Assembly (NCBI GenBank): GCA_016745075.1
Contig: JADGDD010000004.1
Span: 124,001 to 188,000 of the forward strand
Source of the DNA: Planctomycetota bacterium
GTDB lineage: Bacteria; Planctomycetota; UBA11346
Direction of reading: 5' to 3'
Length of the DNA stretch: 64,000 nucleotides
Below the pieces are notes generated by a model that saw only the letters and a program-made list of their open reading frames with translations, ran no database searches and had not been told where the DNA came from. The position numbers and the translations under genes were made by a program. Position 1 is the first letter of the stretch; the number at the start of each line of letters is the position of its first letter. Below are positions 9,301 through 16,742 of this stretch, in pieces.

Positions 9301-9584
9301 GAACGTTTCCAATTTCGTGCGGTAAACATAACAGTTCTCCATACCCAAGCACGAGCTTTGTATTCTGCGGCCTCCGGCTCACTACGATACCGACAAGCCT
9401 TACGTCGAATGGTCAACAAAGCTTCTTGGACAACATCGTCCACTCCACTGTCGTTACCCAGAACGGCGTAAGCACAACGGTACAGAGTCGGCCCCATGCA
9501 AACGACAAAATCATGCCAATCCTTGGCATCCTGCCCATCAGCAAGCCGACAAAGAATTGCATCACAACTTATCGTTGTTGTCAT
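6306..9584 (-). CDS. Giant ECF sigma factor with transmembrane helix, LamG-like domain and ankyrin repeats
   Basis: ATG 9584 is preferred (AAGGA 8 nt upstream) over a GTG one codon earlier. The 1092-residue protein begins with sigma region 2 (about 20-100; AVLGNDSGVDDVVQEALL) and region 4 (about 130-188; LHYFEGLSHSDIAKSLGC). A hydrophobic helix at about 245-268 follows. The middle holds a helical repeat-like section (about 425-530) and a beta-rich LamG/concanavalin-like domain (about 570-720; WLWDRTC, IEIFLNGTVKVYES, LAVFINDGLVAEFPL). From about 732 to 1065 are degenerate ankyrin repeats (LLHIAVLGNR, PLVSAANLGHLDCVRQLLN, LLHVAVNHRKHAAIKTLLDGGADVN, PLHWAIG...ELLLAHGADP). Sigma factors are usually about 200 residues. 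The extension is inferred to be on the far side of the membrane and to sense a carbohydrate or protein ligand. Confidence 0.85.
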   Translation of the reverse strand: MTTTISCDAILCRLADGQDAKDWHDFVVCMGPTLYRCAYAVLGNDSGVDDVVQEALLTIRRKACRYRSEPEAAEYKARAWVWRTVMFTARNWKRSAQRRKHWEQHAAQAQRVFDDDQPNFLTSEYAVERKRLLHTALSRLRQSYQEVLILHYFEGLSHSDIAKSLGCSAEALRVRLHRATKALHKHLAGCGLSLSLAATGSVLSQLGAATNEMSLQVLAQPSHVSSLVSTTMQATAVPIQSASLLGLSVAKVLCVGGIVLSSAILIPFIAIEPPVDLTPIEAVTVVQTSEQSPSDTSSSSAYSRALAEIDVAALERRAMNDPTPCFTCRLGYLPPELIAEEPAFSPGVYVVNNEQGAVRCRSDFDLKHASFELLAGCSSLDQVVSPQQWTTTLNGEQLNEVSIEWQPLLHYFRRLPERYQLENPWQPAHERRDLRWDAHMLLAGSLRFSNPDMAWQALTKAREAGYPVDGYYGLLTIRVALQRNDFAAAADWLRQTQAWIAASPDDSDRSSIRGPLAALQVRLEQAYSTNGEPLYVQEQGLYVYPVTAEIMNNLINNAGSVYRYLLSSLRDAGAGVHWLWDRTCGTVPAGDWSCTLHGHLPTGKSRREKHRTQARGYLFALHNRKAKLYPAAIEIFLNGTVKVYESFDKHNPDAGSIRIIDDCGLRSESGTDFKMRLLKIGMRLAVFINDGLVAEFPLMDAEDIEIGLFRQSSDCMISEFRIDRLLKEPIAQMTDLLTAVRFDDGEAVRALIAAGADLRPALAAKRTLLHIAVLGNRCKALAALLVADVIPVDEMDGAGVSPLVSAANLGHLDCVRQLLNVGANVLSRSRNTTRSIALERAVKFNNAGLVTLLLQYGQATEQAQYQGMLGLSSLQQALIGDTQRVIIDRLLCASAGISQPAEAQLYGVKRLTLIHQLPIESRLYALLLHDDQQPFLEFCAALSEEKRLHYFNQSSLGPSLLHVAVNHRKHAAIKTLLDGGADVNALTAAVIIRVRTGRGGKPMIVQETPLHWAIGRTMDMKAVELLLAHGADPRLGIGQNRPWMATDLAQRVGMTWLIPRLEQIMDDLPTVSGTPSDNHINNQDEAEGLSDF

Positions 9585-9959
9585 CACTCAAATCCTTCCT
9601 CATGCCTTATACTTACATGAACACCACTCACCTTCAAGCGTTACCGTTTTTTTGCTATCGCAAACAATGGTGAGATCACAACTGACCTTCAGCATCAAGG
9701 CTCTTCAATTATTCACACAATCAAAACTCACCTCACTACCTGTTGATGAAAAAGATCCACAAGCACTATCTTTGCAAAAAAACATCCCCAGACAAAGGCC
9801 CGATACCCACAAACGCATCCTCTAGCTGCCACACTTCTTCCCTTTGTTGATCCACGCAATTGACGAATGAAAATCTGCTCCAGAATGTTCTTCCGAGCGA
9901 AAGGTTGAACGGCCTTGGTCGTCTCTTGCTCGTAACTGCTATTTTTCTGAAAGGATCTC
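9585..9959. other. Intergenic region between divergent sigma-ankyrin gene and bat operon
   Basis: A 375-bp non-coding stretch separates the divergently transcribed genes and must hold both promoters. AAGGA at 9951-9955 is the ribosome-binding site of moxR. I saw no convincing operator, riboswitch or terminator, and the small open frames in it have no homology or start signals. Confidence 0.5.
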
Positions 9960-10940
9960 ATGAATACTACTGCTGCTAACGCGAAGGTTGATACCTCCTA
10001 TGTTCAGTCTTTGAGACAACTTGAGGCTGAAGTTGGTAAGTCCCTGATTGGTCAAACCGATATGCTGCGCGGGCTGCTGATTGGGTTGCTCTGTGAAGGC
10101 CACATCCTGTTGGAAGGCTTACCCGGGCTAGCTAAAACCACTGCCATTACAGCTCTGGCCAAAGCCTGTGATGCCAGCTTTAGTCGTGTTCAGTTTACAC
10201 CAGACTTGCTCCCTGCCGATATTATTGGTACGCGCATCTATGAAGGTGGCGAGTTTAATGTCCGCACTGGCCCTATTTTTGCTCAAATCGTGCTGGCAGA
10301 TGAGATCAACCGTGCACCTGCCAAAGTGCAATCTGCCCTACTTGAAGCGATGCAAGAGCGTCACGTCACTATTGGTAGTGAAACCTTTCCATTACCGTCA
10401 CCATTTATGGTCCTTGCCACCCAAAACCCTGTTGAACAGGAAGGTACCTACCCACTACCAGAAGCACAAACTGACCGTTTCTTGCTTAAATTGCTGGTTG
10501 ATTACCCATCTATTAGCGATGAACGCTTGGTTTTAGACCAATCACTTACCCGTGAGCGTCCAAACATTAATCCAGTAATGAGCAGTGAAGAGATGAGCAA
10601 AGCACAGGCCTGCATGCATGATGTCTTTATTGACGATCGCCTCAAAGATTACTGCGTGGCGCTGGTTCGTGCCACTCGTAATCCGCTGGAAGCTGGCATT
10701 AGTGACCTCAATGGTCTTATTGAGCTTGGTGCAAGCCCTCGTGCAGTTATTGGCCTTGCCCATGCTGCCCGTGCGAATGCCTACTTAGATGCCCGTGCGT
10801 TTGTCACACCACAAGATGTGAAAGCAGTTGCCCCACATGTGCTACGCCATCGCTTACAGCCAAGTTATGAGGCCGAGGCGGAAGACCTTGGCCCCGATGA
10901 ACTCATCTCTCGTCTGTTGGAACATGTTCCTGTACCATAA
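9960..10940 (+). CDS. moxR: MoxR-family AAA+ ATPase, first gene of the bat operon
   Basis: A 326-residue AAA+ ATPase. The Walker A is GLPGLAKTT (about residue 54), the Walker B is IVLADEINRAPAK (about 110), and the MoxR signatures LLEAMQER, LATQNPVEQEGTYPLPEAQTDRF and a C-terminal lid (SPRAVIGLAHAARANA) are complete. MoxR ATPases act as cytoplasmic chaperones that work with von Willebrand A (VWA) proteins, several of which follow directly. AAGGA stands 5 nt before ATG 9960. It is followed after 12 bp by the DUF58 gene, so it is the promoter-proximal gene of an eight-gene bat set. Family assignment is certain; substrate of the chaperone is not known. Confidence 0.97.
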   Translation: MNTTAANAKVDTSYVQSLRQLEAEVGKSLIGQTDMLRGLLIGLLCEGHILLEGLPGLAKTTAITALAKACDASFSRVQFTPDLLPADIIGTRIYEGGEFNVRTGPIFAQIVLADEINRAPAKVQSALLEAMQERHVTIGSETFPLPSPFMVLATQNPVEQEGTYPLPEAQTDRFLLKLLVDYPSISDERLVLDQSLTRERPNINPVMSSEEMSKAQACMHDVFIDDRLKDYCVALVRATRNPLEAGISDLNGLIELGASPRAVIGLAHAARANAYLDARAFVTPQDVKAVAPHVLRHRLQPSYEAEAEDLGPDELISRLLEHVPVP

Positions 10941-10952
10941 AAGGCCACAGCA

Positions 10953-11876
10953 ATGACCGATACAGATACTAACATCAAAGAATTATTGCGGCAGGTCAAA
11001 CGTATTGAATTACGCACCCGCCAAGCAATGAACGACCTCACCGCAGGCGCGTATAAATCGCGCTTCCGTGGCCAAGGTATGGAGTTTGAAGAAGTTCGAG
11101 AATATACGCCGGGCGATGACATTCGCCATATTGATTGGAACGTCACCGCTCGCGTCAAAAAACCGTTTATTAAAGTGTTCCGTGAAGAACGTGAACTGAA
11201 TTTAATGATGCTCGTTGACTGCTCTGGTTCTATGCAATTTGGCGCATTACCTGGCTTATCACCACGGACAAAAATGGCCGCCGCCGCAGAAGCAGCAGCG
11301 GTTATTGGTATTACCGCCATGCAGAACAAAGATAAAATTGGTCTGGTAGGCTTTAGCGACCACACCCATATTCATCTCCCCGCCAAACGTGGCCGTAACC
11401 ATGTTATGCGGATGATTCGGGACATTCTTGATACCAGTAATGACCCCAACACAAGTAGGCACGCCACAGATATTAGCCACGCGCTTGATGAGCTACGTCG
11501 GGTTATGCGCAAACGGTCTGTCTGTTTTTTGATTAGTGATTTTATGAATCCAGAAATCGGCTTTCCGCTCGCCTTACGACAAGCTGCTCGCAAACATGAT
11601 ATTATTGGCCTACGCCTGAGCGACCCCTCTGAATCACATTTACCAAAAGGCTCTGCGCCACTCGTTTTGCAAGATCCAGAAAGTAACGAAACACTGTGCC
11701 TTGCCAACAATGGTAAGGCTCGTCGTCGCTATCGCCAAACCTGGGAACAACAGCGGGAAGAAACAGAACGCACCTTCCGCAAGGCCGGTTGTGAATTAGT
11801 CGATTTAGAAACAACCGGAAATATTGTTACAACATTACAACGTTTTTTCACAAGCAGACGCAGGGCGGTGAAATGA
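10953..11876 (+). CDS. DUF58 domain protein with VWA-like fold
   Basis: The 307-residue product has the DUF58 hallmark YTPGDDIRHIDWNVTAR and a VWA-type metal site DCSGSM (about residue 89), with SFLISDF-type strand CFLISDFMNP later. DUF58 proteins are regular partners of MoxR ATPases and are thought to be assembled or remodelled by them. No signal peptide or transmembrane helix is visible, so it should be cytoplasmic. Its stop overlaps the next start (ATGA at 11873-11876), indicating translational coupling. It is the second gene of the operon, and the order matches that of Bacteroides and spirochaete bat loci. Confidence 0.95.
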   Translation: MTDTDTNIKELLRQVKRIELRTRQAMNDLTAGAYKSRFRGQGMEFEEVREYTPGDDIRHIDWNVTARVKKPFIKVFREERELNLMMLVDCSGSMQFGALPGLSPRTKMAAAAEAAAVIGITAMQNKDKIGLVGFSDHTHIHLPAKRGRNHVMRMIRDILDTSNDPNTSRHATDISHALDELRRVMRKRSVCFLISDFMNPEIGFPLALRQAARKHDIIGLRLSDPSESHLPKGSAPLVLQDPESNETLCLANNGKARRRYRQTWEQQREETERTFRKAGCELVDLETTGNIVTTLQRFFTSRRRAVK

Positions 11877-12802
11877 CAGTACGATATATTTTACTTAGCT
11901 TAGTCCTCTTATACACAAGCCTCCATGCTGCCACAGAAGCATCTGTGACCATGCATGCATCTGCCCAACAAGTTTCTGTGGGTGATGAACTACGCATCAC
12001 CGTATCTTATCGCTGGCCAAGTGATTGGACAACGACAGCTGATCCATCACCGTTGCATACTTTTGAACAAGCAGACCTCTTCATTACGGACATTCCCCCC
12101 GTGCGCATAAGTGATACTGGCGCTCAGATGCAACGTGAATGGGTTGTTACCGTTATTGCCCAGTACAGTGGGCCGTGGTTATTACCACAGCCATCCTTTA
12201 CCTGCACCAGTCCTACCGGAGAAGAAAGAGTCAGCACCGCTTCTGAATTACTTATTCAAGTTGGTACCGACAGCAACCCGCCAAAACTTGCACCAGCCAG
12301 TGATCTCTGGCGCATTGGTGATGACAGCTCACAACAACCAACCTCTTATACAACATGGTTTATCAGTGGGTTCGTGCTGCTTATTGTGCTTGTTATTTAT
12401 TTTATTCGCAAACAAAAACCACCTGCAATTATTATTACTCCTTATGAACATTTTCAATCTGACCTACTGAGCATAGATAATTGTACGACAGGTAAAAGTG
12501 CCGGCAGTTTACTCAGTCAGGCCCTACGTCGTTATTGCGGCACCCAGGGAAATTTTGATGGAGAAGGTGCTACCACCAAAGAAATGCGCCAACTGGTTAT
12601 AGATTCCTTACCTGCTGAACAGGTTCGTTCCCTCTGCCGTATTTTAGAAAATATCGATGCATTACGCTGGCAGCCGGATGATTACGAAAAAATAATTGTT
12701 ATGCCTTTAGTGGAACAAACCAAGGAATGGGTACAGGGTGAAGAACAACGTCTTGCCAAACTTGCTGAAGCAGCAAACGATACAGACGGAGACCGCTCAT
12801 GA
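11873..12802 (+). CDS. Membrane protein of the bat operon (DUF4381/BatD-like)
   Basis: A 309-residue protein with an N-terminal signal peptide (LLSLVLLYTSLHAATEA), a periplasmic beta-rich domain of about 140 residues (SVGDELRITVSYRW), one transmembrane helix (TTWFISGFVLLIVLVIYFI, about 160-180) and a cytoplasmic helical tail of about 130 residues. The layout is that of the DUF4381-like protein commonly lying between DUF58 and batA. The external domain resembles the Ig-like domains of BatD, so it may contact the same partners. It overlaps both neighbours by 4 bp (ATGA). Exact function in the family is not established. Confidence 0.75.
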   Translation: MTVRYILLSLVLLYTSLHAATEASVTMHASAQQVSVGDELRITVSYRWPSDWTTTADPSPLHTFEQADLFITDIPPVRISDTGAQMQREWVVTVIAQYSGPWLLPQPSFTCTSPTGEERVSTASELLIQVGTDSNPPKLAPASDLWRIGDDSSQQPTSYTTWFISGFVLLIVLVIYFIRKQKPPAIIITPYEHFQSDLLSIDNCTTGKSAGSLLSQALRRYCGTQGNFDGEGATTKEMRQLVIDSLPAEQVRSLCRILENIDALRWQPDDYEKIIVMPLVEQTKEWVQGEEQRLAKLAEAANDTDGDRS

Positions 12803-13899
12803 ATGAAGCAGCCTATCGTTTTGCAGACCCGTGGTTTTTATGCGCTCTCATCATTCCACTGTGGGTGCTCTTCCGCGCCCAAAAAACAGGTGGTGCCGCC
12901 TTTGGTGCCTATAGCATTGCCCGCATCGCCCTACGCCCAAGCAGAGGACCACTTTTTTTCCGTTGGGGCATGGCAATAGCCCTCACCCTACTGACGGTTG
13001 CTCTTGCTCGCCCACAATTTGGGAAAAGCACACAAGAATATACCATGGAAGGTCGTGATTTAATGATGCTCATTGACCTGTCTGGCTCTATGCAGGTTGA
13101 TGATATGGAAAACGAACAGGGTGAACGCATAGATCGTTTACGAGCGGTCATGCATGCTGCGGAAATATTTATTAAGGGCAGACCAAATGACCGGCTTGGA
13201 CTCGCTTTTTTTGCCGAACACGCTTTAACCAGTTGCCCGCTGACCTATGACCATGCCACCCTTTTTGATTTCCTGACCCGTACCGAAGAACAAATGCGCC
13301 TGCTCTGGAAAAAAGATTCTGGCCTACTCGGCCAAGGCACCAACATTGGATTGGGGCTTGGCACCTCTTTACGCCGCCTTGGTGCCTTAGACGATGATAA
13401 GAAAAAAGAAGAAAGCGCCACCAATGCTACTGCTCCAGATGAAGAAAAAGAAGAGGCAGGCCGCGCCATTATTCTGATTACCGATGGGCGAGATTCACGC
13501 AATTTACGTAACTGGGTGGACCCCTTAGAAGCCGCTCGTCATGCGCGTAGTCGTGATATTCATATTCATGCTATTGGTGTCGGCAACCCCAAGGGTACTC
13601 GCACCACAACTGATATTCTAGGCCGCACTCGCCTAGCACCTATTGGCGCTGACTTCCTCCCAGACATGAGCCGCTTGCATACTATTTGTAACCTCACAGA
13701 TGGCATGGCCATGCAGGCCGGTAATAGAGAAGAGCTCGAGTCTGTTTTTGAAAAGGTCAATGAATTAGAGCCAAGCCCACAAAGCGTCCGTGTACGTGAA
13801 GATTATAGTGATCGCTATTTTTGGCCGCTCTTATGCGGAAGCATTCTCTTAATACTCCTGCTCATTGGTGAGCCTCGTTTCCGAGGGGTTGCCGCATGA
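12799..13899 (+). CDS. batA: BatA: membrane-anchored VWA protein
   Basis: 366 residues with N-terminal membrane segments (WFLCALIIPLWVLF and WGMAIALTLLTVALA), a VWA domain whose MIDAS begins DLSGSM (about residue 95) and continues with a conserved TDGRDSRN, and a C-terminal helix (FWPLLCGSILLILLLIG). An insertion of charged residues (DDDKKKEESATNATAPDEEKEE) interrupts the VWA domain before the TDGRD strand. BatA and BatB form paralogous VWA proteins of the Bat complex, first linked to aerotolerance in Bacteroides fragilis and to oxidative stress in Leptospira. GGAG precedes the ATG, and the start overlaps the upstream stop. Confidence 0.92.
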   Translation: MNEAAYRFADPWFLCALIIPLWVLFRAQKTGGAAFGAYSIARIALRPSRGPLFFRWGMAIALTLLTVALARPQFGKSTQEYTMEGRDLMMLIDLSGSMQVDDMENEQGERIDRLRAVMHAAEIFIKGRPNDRLGLAFFAEHALTSCPLTYDHATLFDFLTRTEEQMRLLWKKDSGLLGQGTNIGLGLGTSLRRLGALDDDKKKEESATNATAPDEEKEEAGRAIILITDGRDSRNLRNWVDPLEAARHARSRDIHIHAIGVGNPKGTRTTTDILGRTRLAPIGADFLPDMSRLHTICNLTDGMAMQAGNREELESVFEKVNELEPSPQSVRVREDYSDRYFWPLLCGSILLILLLIGEPRFRGVAA

Positions 13900-14876
13900 A
13901 TATCGCCTTTACTTATCCATGGGTTTTAGCATTACTTCCCGTAATCTTGGTCTGTTTTGTTGTACGTTTTTTATACCGTAGCGCTATTGCCAAACGACAA
14001 ACAAGCATTGGTGCTACCACCCCACATTTAACTCGTTCTTTCCACCCTGCCATGACAGGGCTGCGCCAATGTTTTTTATGGTCTGGTTGCGCACTCCTTA
14101 TTGTTACGGTTGCAGGCCCACGCTGGGGCCAAGGTGAAAGTACCCGCGCTGCACGTGGTTCAAACATTGTCTTCGCCATTGATTGCAGTCGCTCTATGTT
14201 GGCAGATGACATGTATCCAAACCGCATGGAAGTAGCCCGTAGAAAAGCATTAGAACTCATGCGAGCAACCCCAGAGCACCGCGTAGCTCTGATGCCGTTT
14301 GCCCGTATTGCTACTTTACGTTGCCCACTTACTGGTGACCAGCAGGCAATAGAAGATATGCTCCAAGACTGCTCACCAGATTTATTTCCAGCAGACGCTG
14401 GCCTCCAAGGCACAGCTATTGGCAACACCGTTCTTGAATCTATTTCTTTGCTCGACAGACATAGTGATCGTGGCCTTGCCATACTGGTTCTATCTGACGG
14501 CTCCGATACCGATGAAGAACGCATCCAAGAAGCTGCACAAAAAGCACAGGAACGCGGCATCCGTATTTATGGTCTATTTCTTGGTGATGCAGACCGCACC
14601 GTCAGCATGTTGATTGATGGCAGAGAGCGCATTATGAACGCAGAAAAGAGTAGTCTTGATATTCTTGCTGAAACCACCGGTGGAATAAGCGTTAATGCCA
14701 TGCCTGACAATACTGACATGCAAACTATTGGCACGCATATCACCAACAATAATAAACAAACAGAATGGGAAGAAAAACGCAGACTTATTCAACTCGAACG
14801 TTTCCAATTCCCACTGATTGGTGCCTTTATTTTCTTTGCCCTTGGCTTTCTTCTTCCGCTTCGTCGTAAGGGGTAA
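13896..14876 (+). CDS. batB: BatB: membrane-anchored VWA protein
   Basis: 326 residues, paralogous to BatA. It has an N-terminal helix (PWVLALLPVILVCFVVRFLY), a second helix before the VWA domain, a MIDAS DCSRSMLADDM (about residue 93), LRCPLTGDQ, VLSDGSDTDEE and a C-terminal helix (FPLIGAFIFFALGFLLPL). BatB normally partners BatA and BatC. The start overlaps the batA stop in ATGA; batC begins 3 bp after its stop. No missing metal-site residue was noticed. Confidence 0.92.
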   Translation: MNIAFTYPWVLALLPVILVCFVVRFLYRSAIAKRQTSIGATTPHLTRSFHPAMTGLRQCFLWSGCALLIVTVAGPRWGQGESTRAARGSNIVFAIDCSRSMLADDMYPNRMEVARRKALELMRATPEHRVALMPFARIATLRCPLTGDQQAIEDMLQDCSPDLFPADAGLQGTAIGNTVLESISLLDRHSDRGLAILVLSDGSDTDEERIQEAAQKAQERGIRIYGLFLGDADRTVSMLIDGRERIMNAEKSSLDILAETTGGISVNAMPDNTDMQTIGTHITNNNKQTEWEEKRRLIQLERFQFPLIGAFIFFALGFLLPLRRKG

Positions 14877-14879
14877 TCT

Positions 14880-16742
14880 ATGATTCACACATTACTCTTT
14901 TTGTTTTCTACCTGTTGTTTGTGCCTCAGCTCCCTTGCTGCCGCCGATCAGTGGGATGAATTAGAAGCAGCCACTTTACTCAGCACCACCGACTCCAAAA
15001 CAGCACGGACACAACTCGAAGATATTCTGACTGAAAATCCGTTATTTTATGCAGCACATTACAATCTGGGTTGTCTGCTGATTGAAACAGAATTAGATAA
15101 CGCCGTTCGTCACTTACGTACAGCTAGCGCAAGTCCAATTCCGGCACTGGCTGCACGAGCCGAACATAATCTTGCACGAGCCCTGTATGACCAAGGCCGT
15201 TTGCAAGACGCTCTAGCCGCAGCAACCGCTGCTTTAGAACGCGAGCCAGAAAATACAGATTATGTACAATCTCGAAATGAATTACGTCGAGTATATTTTT
15301 TACGTCGTGATCAAGCAAAAAAAGAAGCAGAAGAACGGGCAAAACAATTACGCTTAATCACCAAAGCCTGCCCCGATGCAACGGTCAACAGATTATTTAC
15401 GCATACACTACAAGCCGCTGGTGGTACTGGTGCTCCCTACCGTTTTAGTAGTGATCCAGAGAAACCATTACCTGAAGGGTTAACGGTTAGCGAAACAGGA
15501 GAACTTTCTGGGACACTCAGTGAAAAAGGTTCTCATACCTTAGAGATAACCGTCTACGATGAAAATAGCTCAGCCGTTGGTAGCTGTACCCTTACCGTCT
15601 TACCAGAGCCAGCCATTCTAACCGAACAATTACCAGAAGCGATTCTCAATAATACCTACACGGCTCAGCTCAACTGTGAAGGCATTACCACAGCCAGCTG
15701 GTCTGCCAGCACCTTACCAGCTGGGCTTACTATCAATGCAAAAACAGGTGCACTCAGTGGAACACCAACAAAAGAAGGCTCCTACCCTCTTACCATTACG
15801 GTGAGTGATGGCACCCGTTCTGCTCATAAAGACTACACACTTATTGTCAGCGATAGTTTTGCTCCAGATCATGCTGATTTCCCCGCAGCAACGGCATGGA
15901 CTCCGTATACTCACACCATTACTATGCGTGGACCAAGCGGCCGTTATAGTTTTGCGGGTGAAGCAGGCGGCTTACATGTCAGCGAAACAGGAACGCTTGC
16001 CGGTTCTCCTGAAGATGCTGGCACGATTGAATTTCCCTTGGAAATTACCGCGCCAACAGGCGATAAACGAGGTTTCAAACTTCAACTGCCCGTTAATAAA
16101 GCTCCAGTAATTACCGAAAGTGAACCCATTACTCTTAAAACAGGGCACCCTATTCAACGGCCACTCGCTCATGAAGGCGGAACCCATCCCTTTTCTTGGG
16201 AGGTTCAATCGGGCCTCTTACCAGAAGGCTTGCGCTTAGATACCGACGGGGTCATCCGCGGTGCAACACCAGACCCTGCCGCAGCCACCATTAGTGTACG
16301 CTTGAGTGACCGCTGGGGTGCACAAACAGAACTAGAAATAACGCTACAAGTCGAATCATCTCCAGATGATCCACAACAACAGCAAGAAGAACAAGAACAA
16401 CAAGCAGAAAACTCTGAAGAGCAAAACGAAGAACAGCAAGACAGCGAACAGGGTGAGCAAGAACAACAAGAGCAAGCCCAGAACTCTGACGAACAACAGG
16501 AACAGGGTGAACCATCTCAAGAAGAGAACGAATCATCACCTGAAGAACAAAGCGAACAGCAAGCTGCCCAAGCTGCTGAGGAAGCCGCTGAGAAAGATGC
16601 TGAACAACAAAGCGATCGTCTTAAAGAGGCTGCTGCCGCATCGTGGTTAGACAGTTTACCTGAAGAACGTGATGAAGCACTACGTTACCAGTTGCTTCAA
16701 GGACGCGTTCCCCAAACTGAGCAGCAAGGAGACCCTTGGTGA
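14880..16742 (+). CDS. batC: BatC with TPRs, four Ig-like (He_PIG) domains and a Gln/Glu-rich tail
   Basis: 620 residues, exported by a signal peptide (LLFLFSTCCLCLSSLAAA). TPR-like helices at about 25-140 (LFYAAHYNLGCLL, ALAARAEHNLARALYDQGR) are the usual BatC core. Between them and the tail are about four putative Ig domains of the He_PIG type, each with the signature GL.[VI]...TG.L.G (PEGLTVSETGELSGTL, PAGLTINAKTGALSGTP, GGLHVSETGTLAGSP, PEGLRLDTDGVIRGATP). A run of about 110 residues of Gln and Glu follows, then a typical BatC end (SWLDSLPEERDEALRYQLL). Known BatC proteins are much shorter and lack the Ig domains as far as I know, so this is an enlarged variant. The start lies 3 bp after batB. 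Confidence 0.88.
   Translation: MIHTLLFLFSTCCLCLSSLAAADQWDELEAATLLSTTDSKTARTQLEDILTENPLFYAAHYNLGCLLIETELDNAVRHLRTASASPIPALAARAEHNLARALYDQGRLQDALAAATAALEREPENTDYVQSRNELRRVYFLRRDQAKKEAEERAKQLRLITKACPDATVNRLFTHTLQAAGGTGAPYRFSSDPEKPLPEGLTVSETGELSGTLSEKGSHTLEITVYDENSSAVGSCTLTVLPEPAILTEQLPEAILNNTYTAQLNCEGITTASWSASTLPAGLTINAKTGALSGTPTKEGSYPLTITVSDGTRSAHKDYTLIVSDSFAPDHADFPAATAWTPYTHTITMRGPSGRYSFAGEAGGLHVSETGTLAGSPEDAGTIEFPLEITAPTGDKRGFKLQLPVNKAPVITESEPITLKTGHPIQRPLAHEGGTHPFSWEVQSGLLPEGLRLDTDGVIRGATPDPAAATISVRLSDRWGAQTELEITLQVESSPDDPQQQQEEQEQQAENSEEQNEEQQDSEQGEQEQQEQAQNSDEQQEQGEPSQEENESSPEEQSEQQAAQAAEEAAEKDAEQQSDRLKEAAAASWLDSLPEERDEALRYQLLQGRVPQTEQQGDPW

Noticed and set aside
16366-16650. Alternative Lys/Asn-rich frame inside batC
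   Set aside because: It arises from the repetitive CAA/GAA codons of the Gln/Glu-rich tail of BatC.
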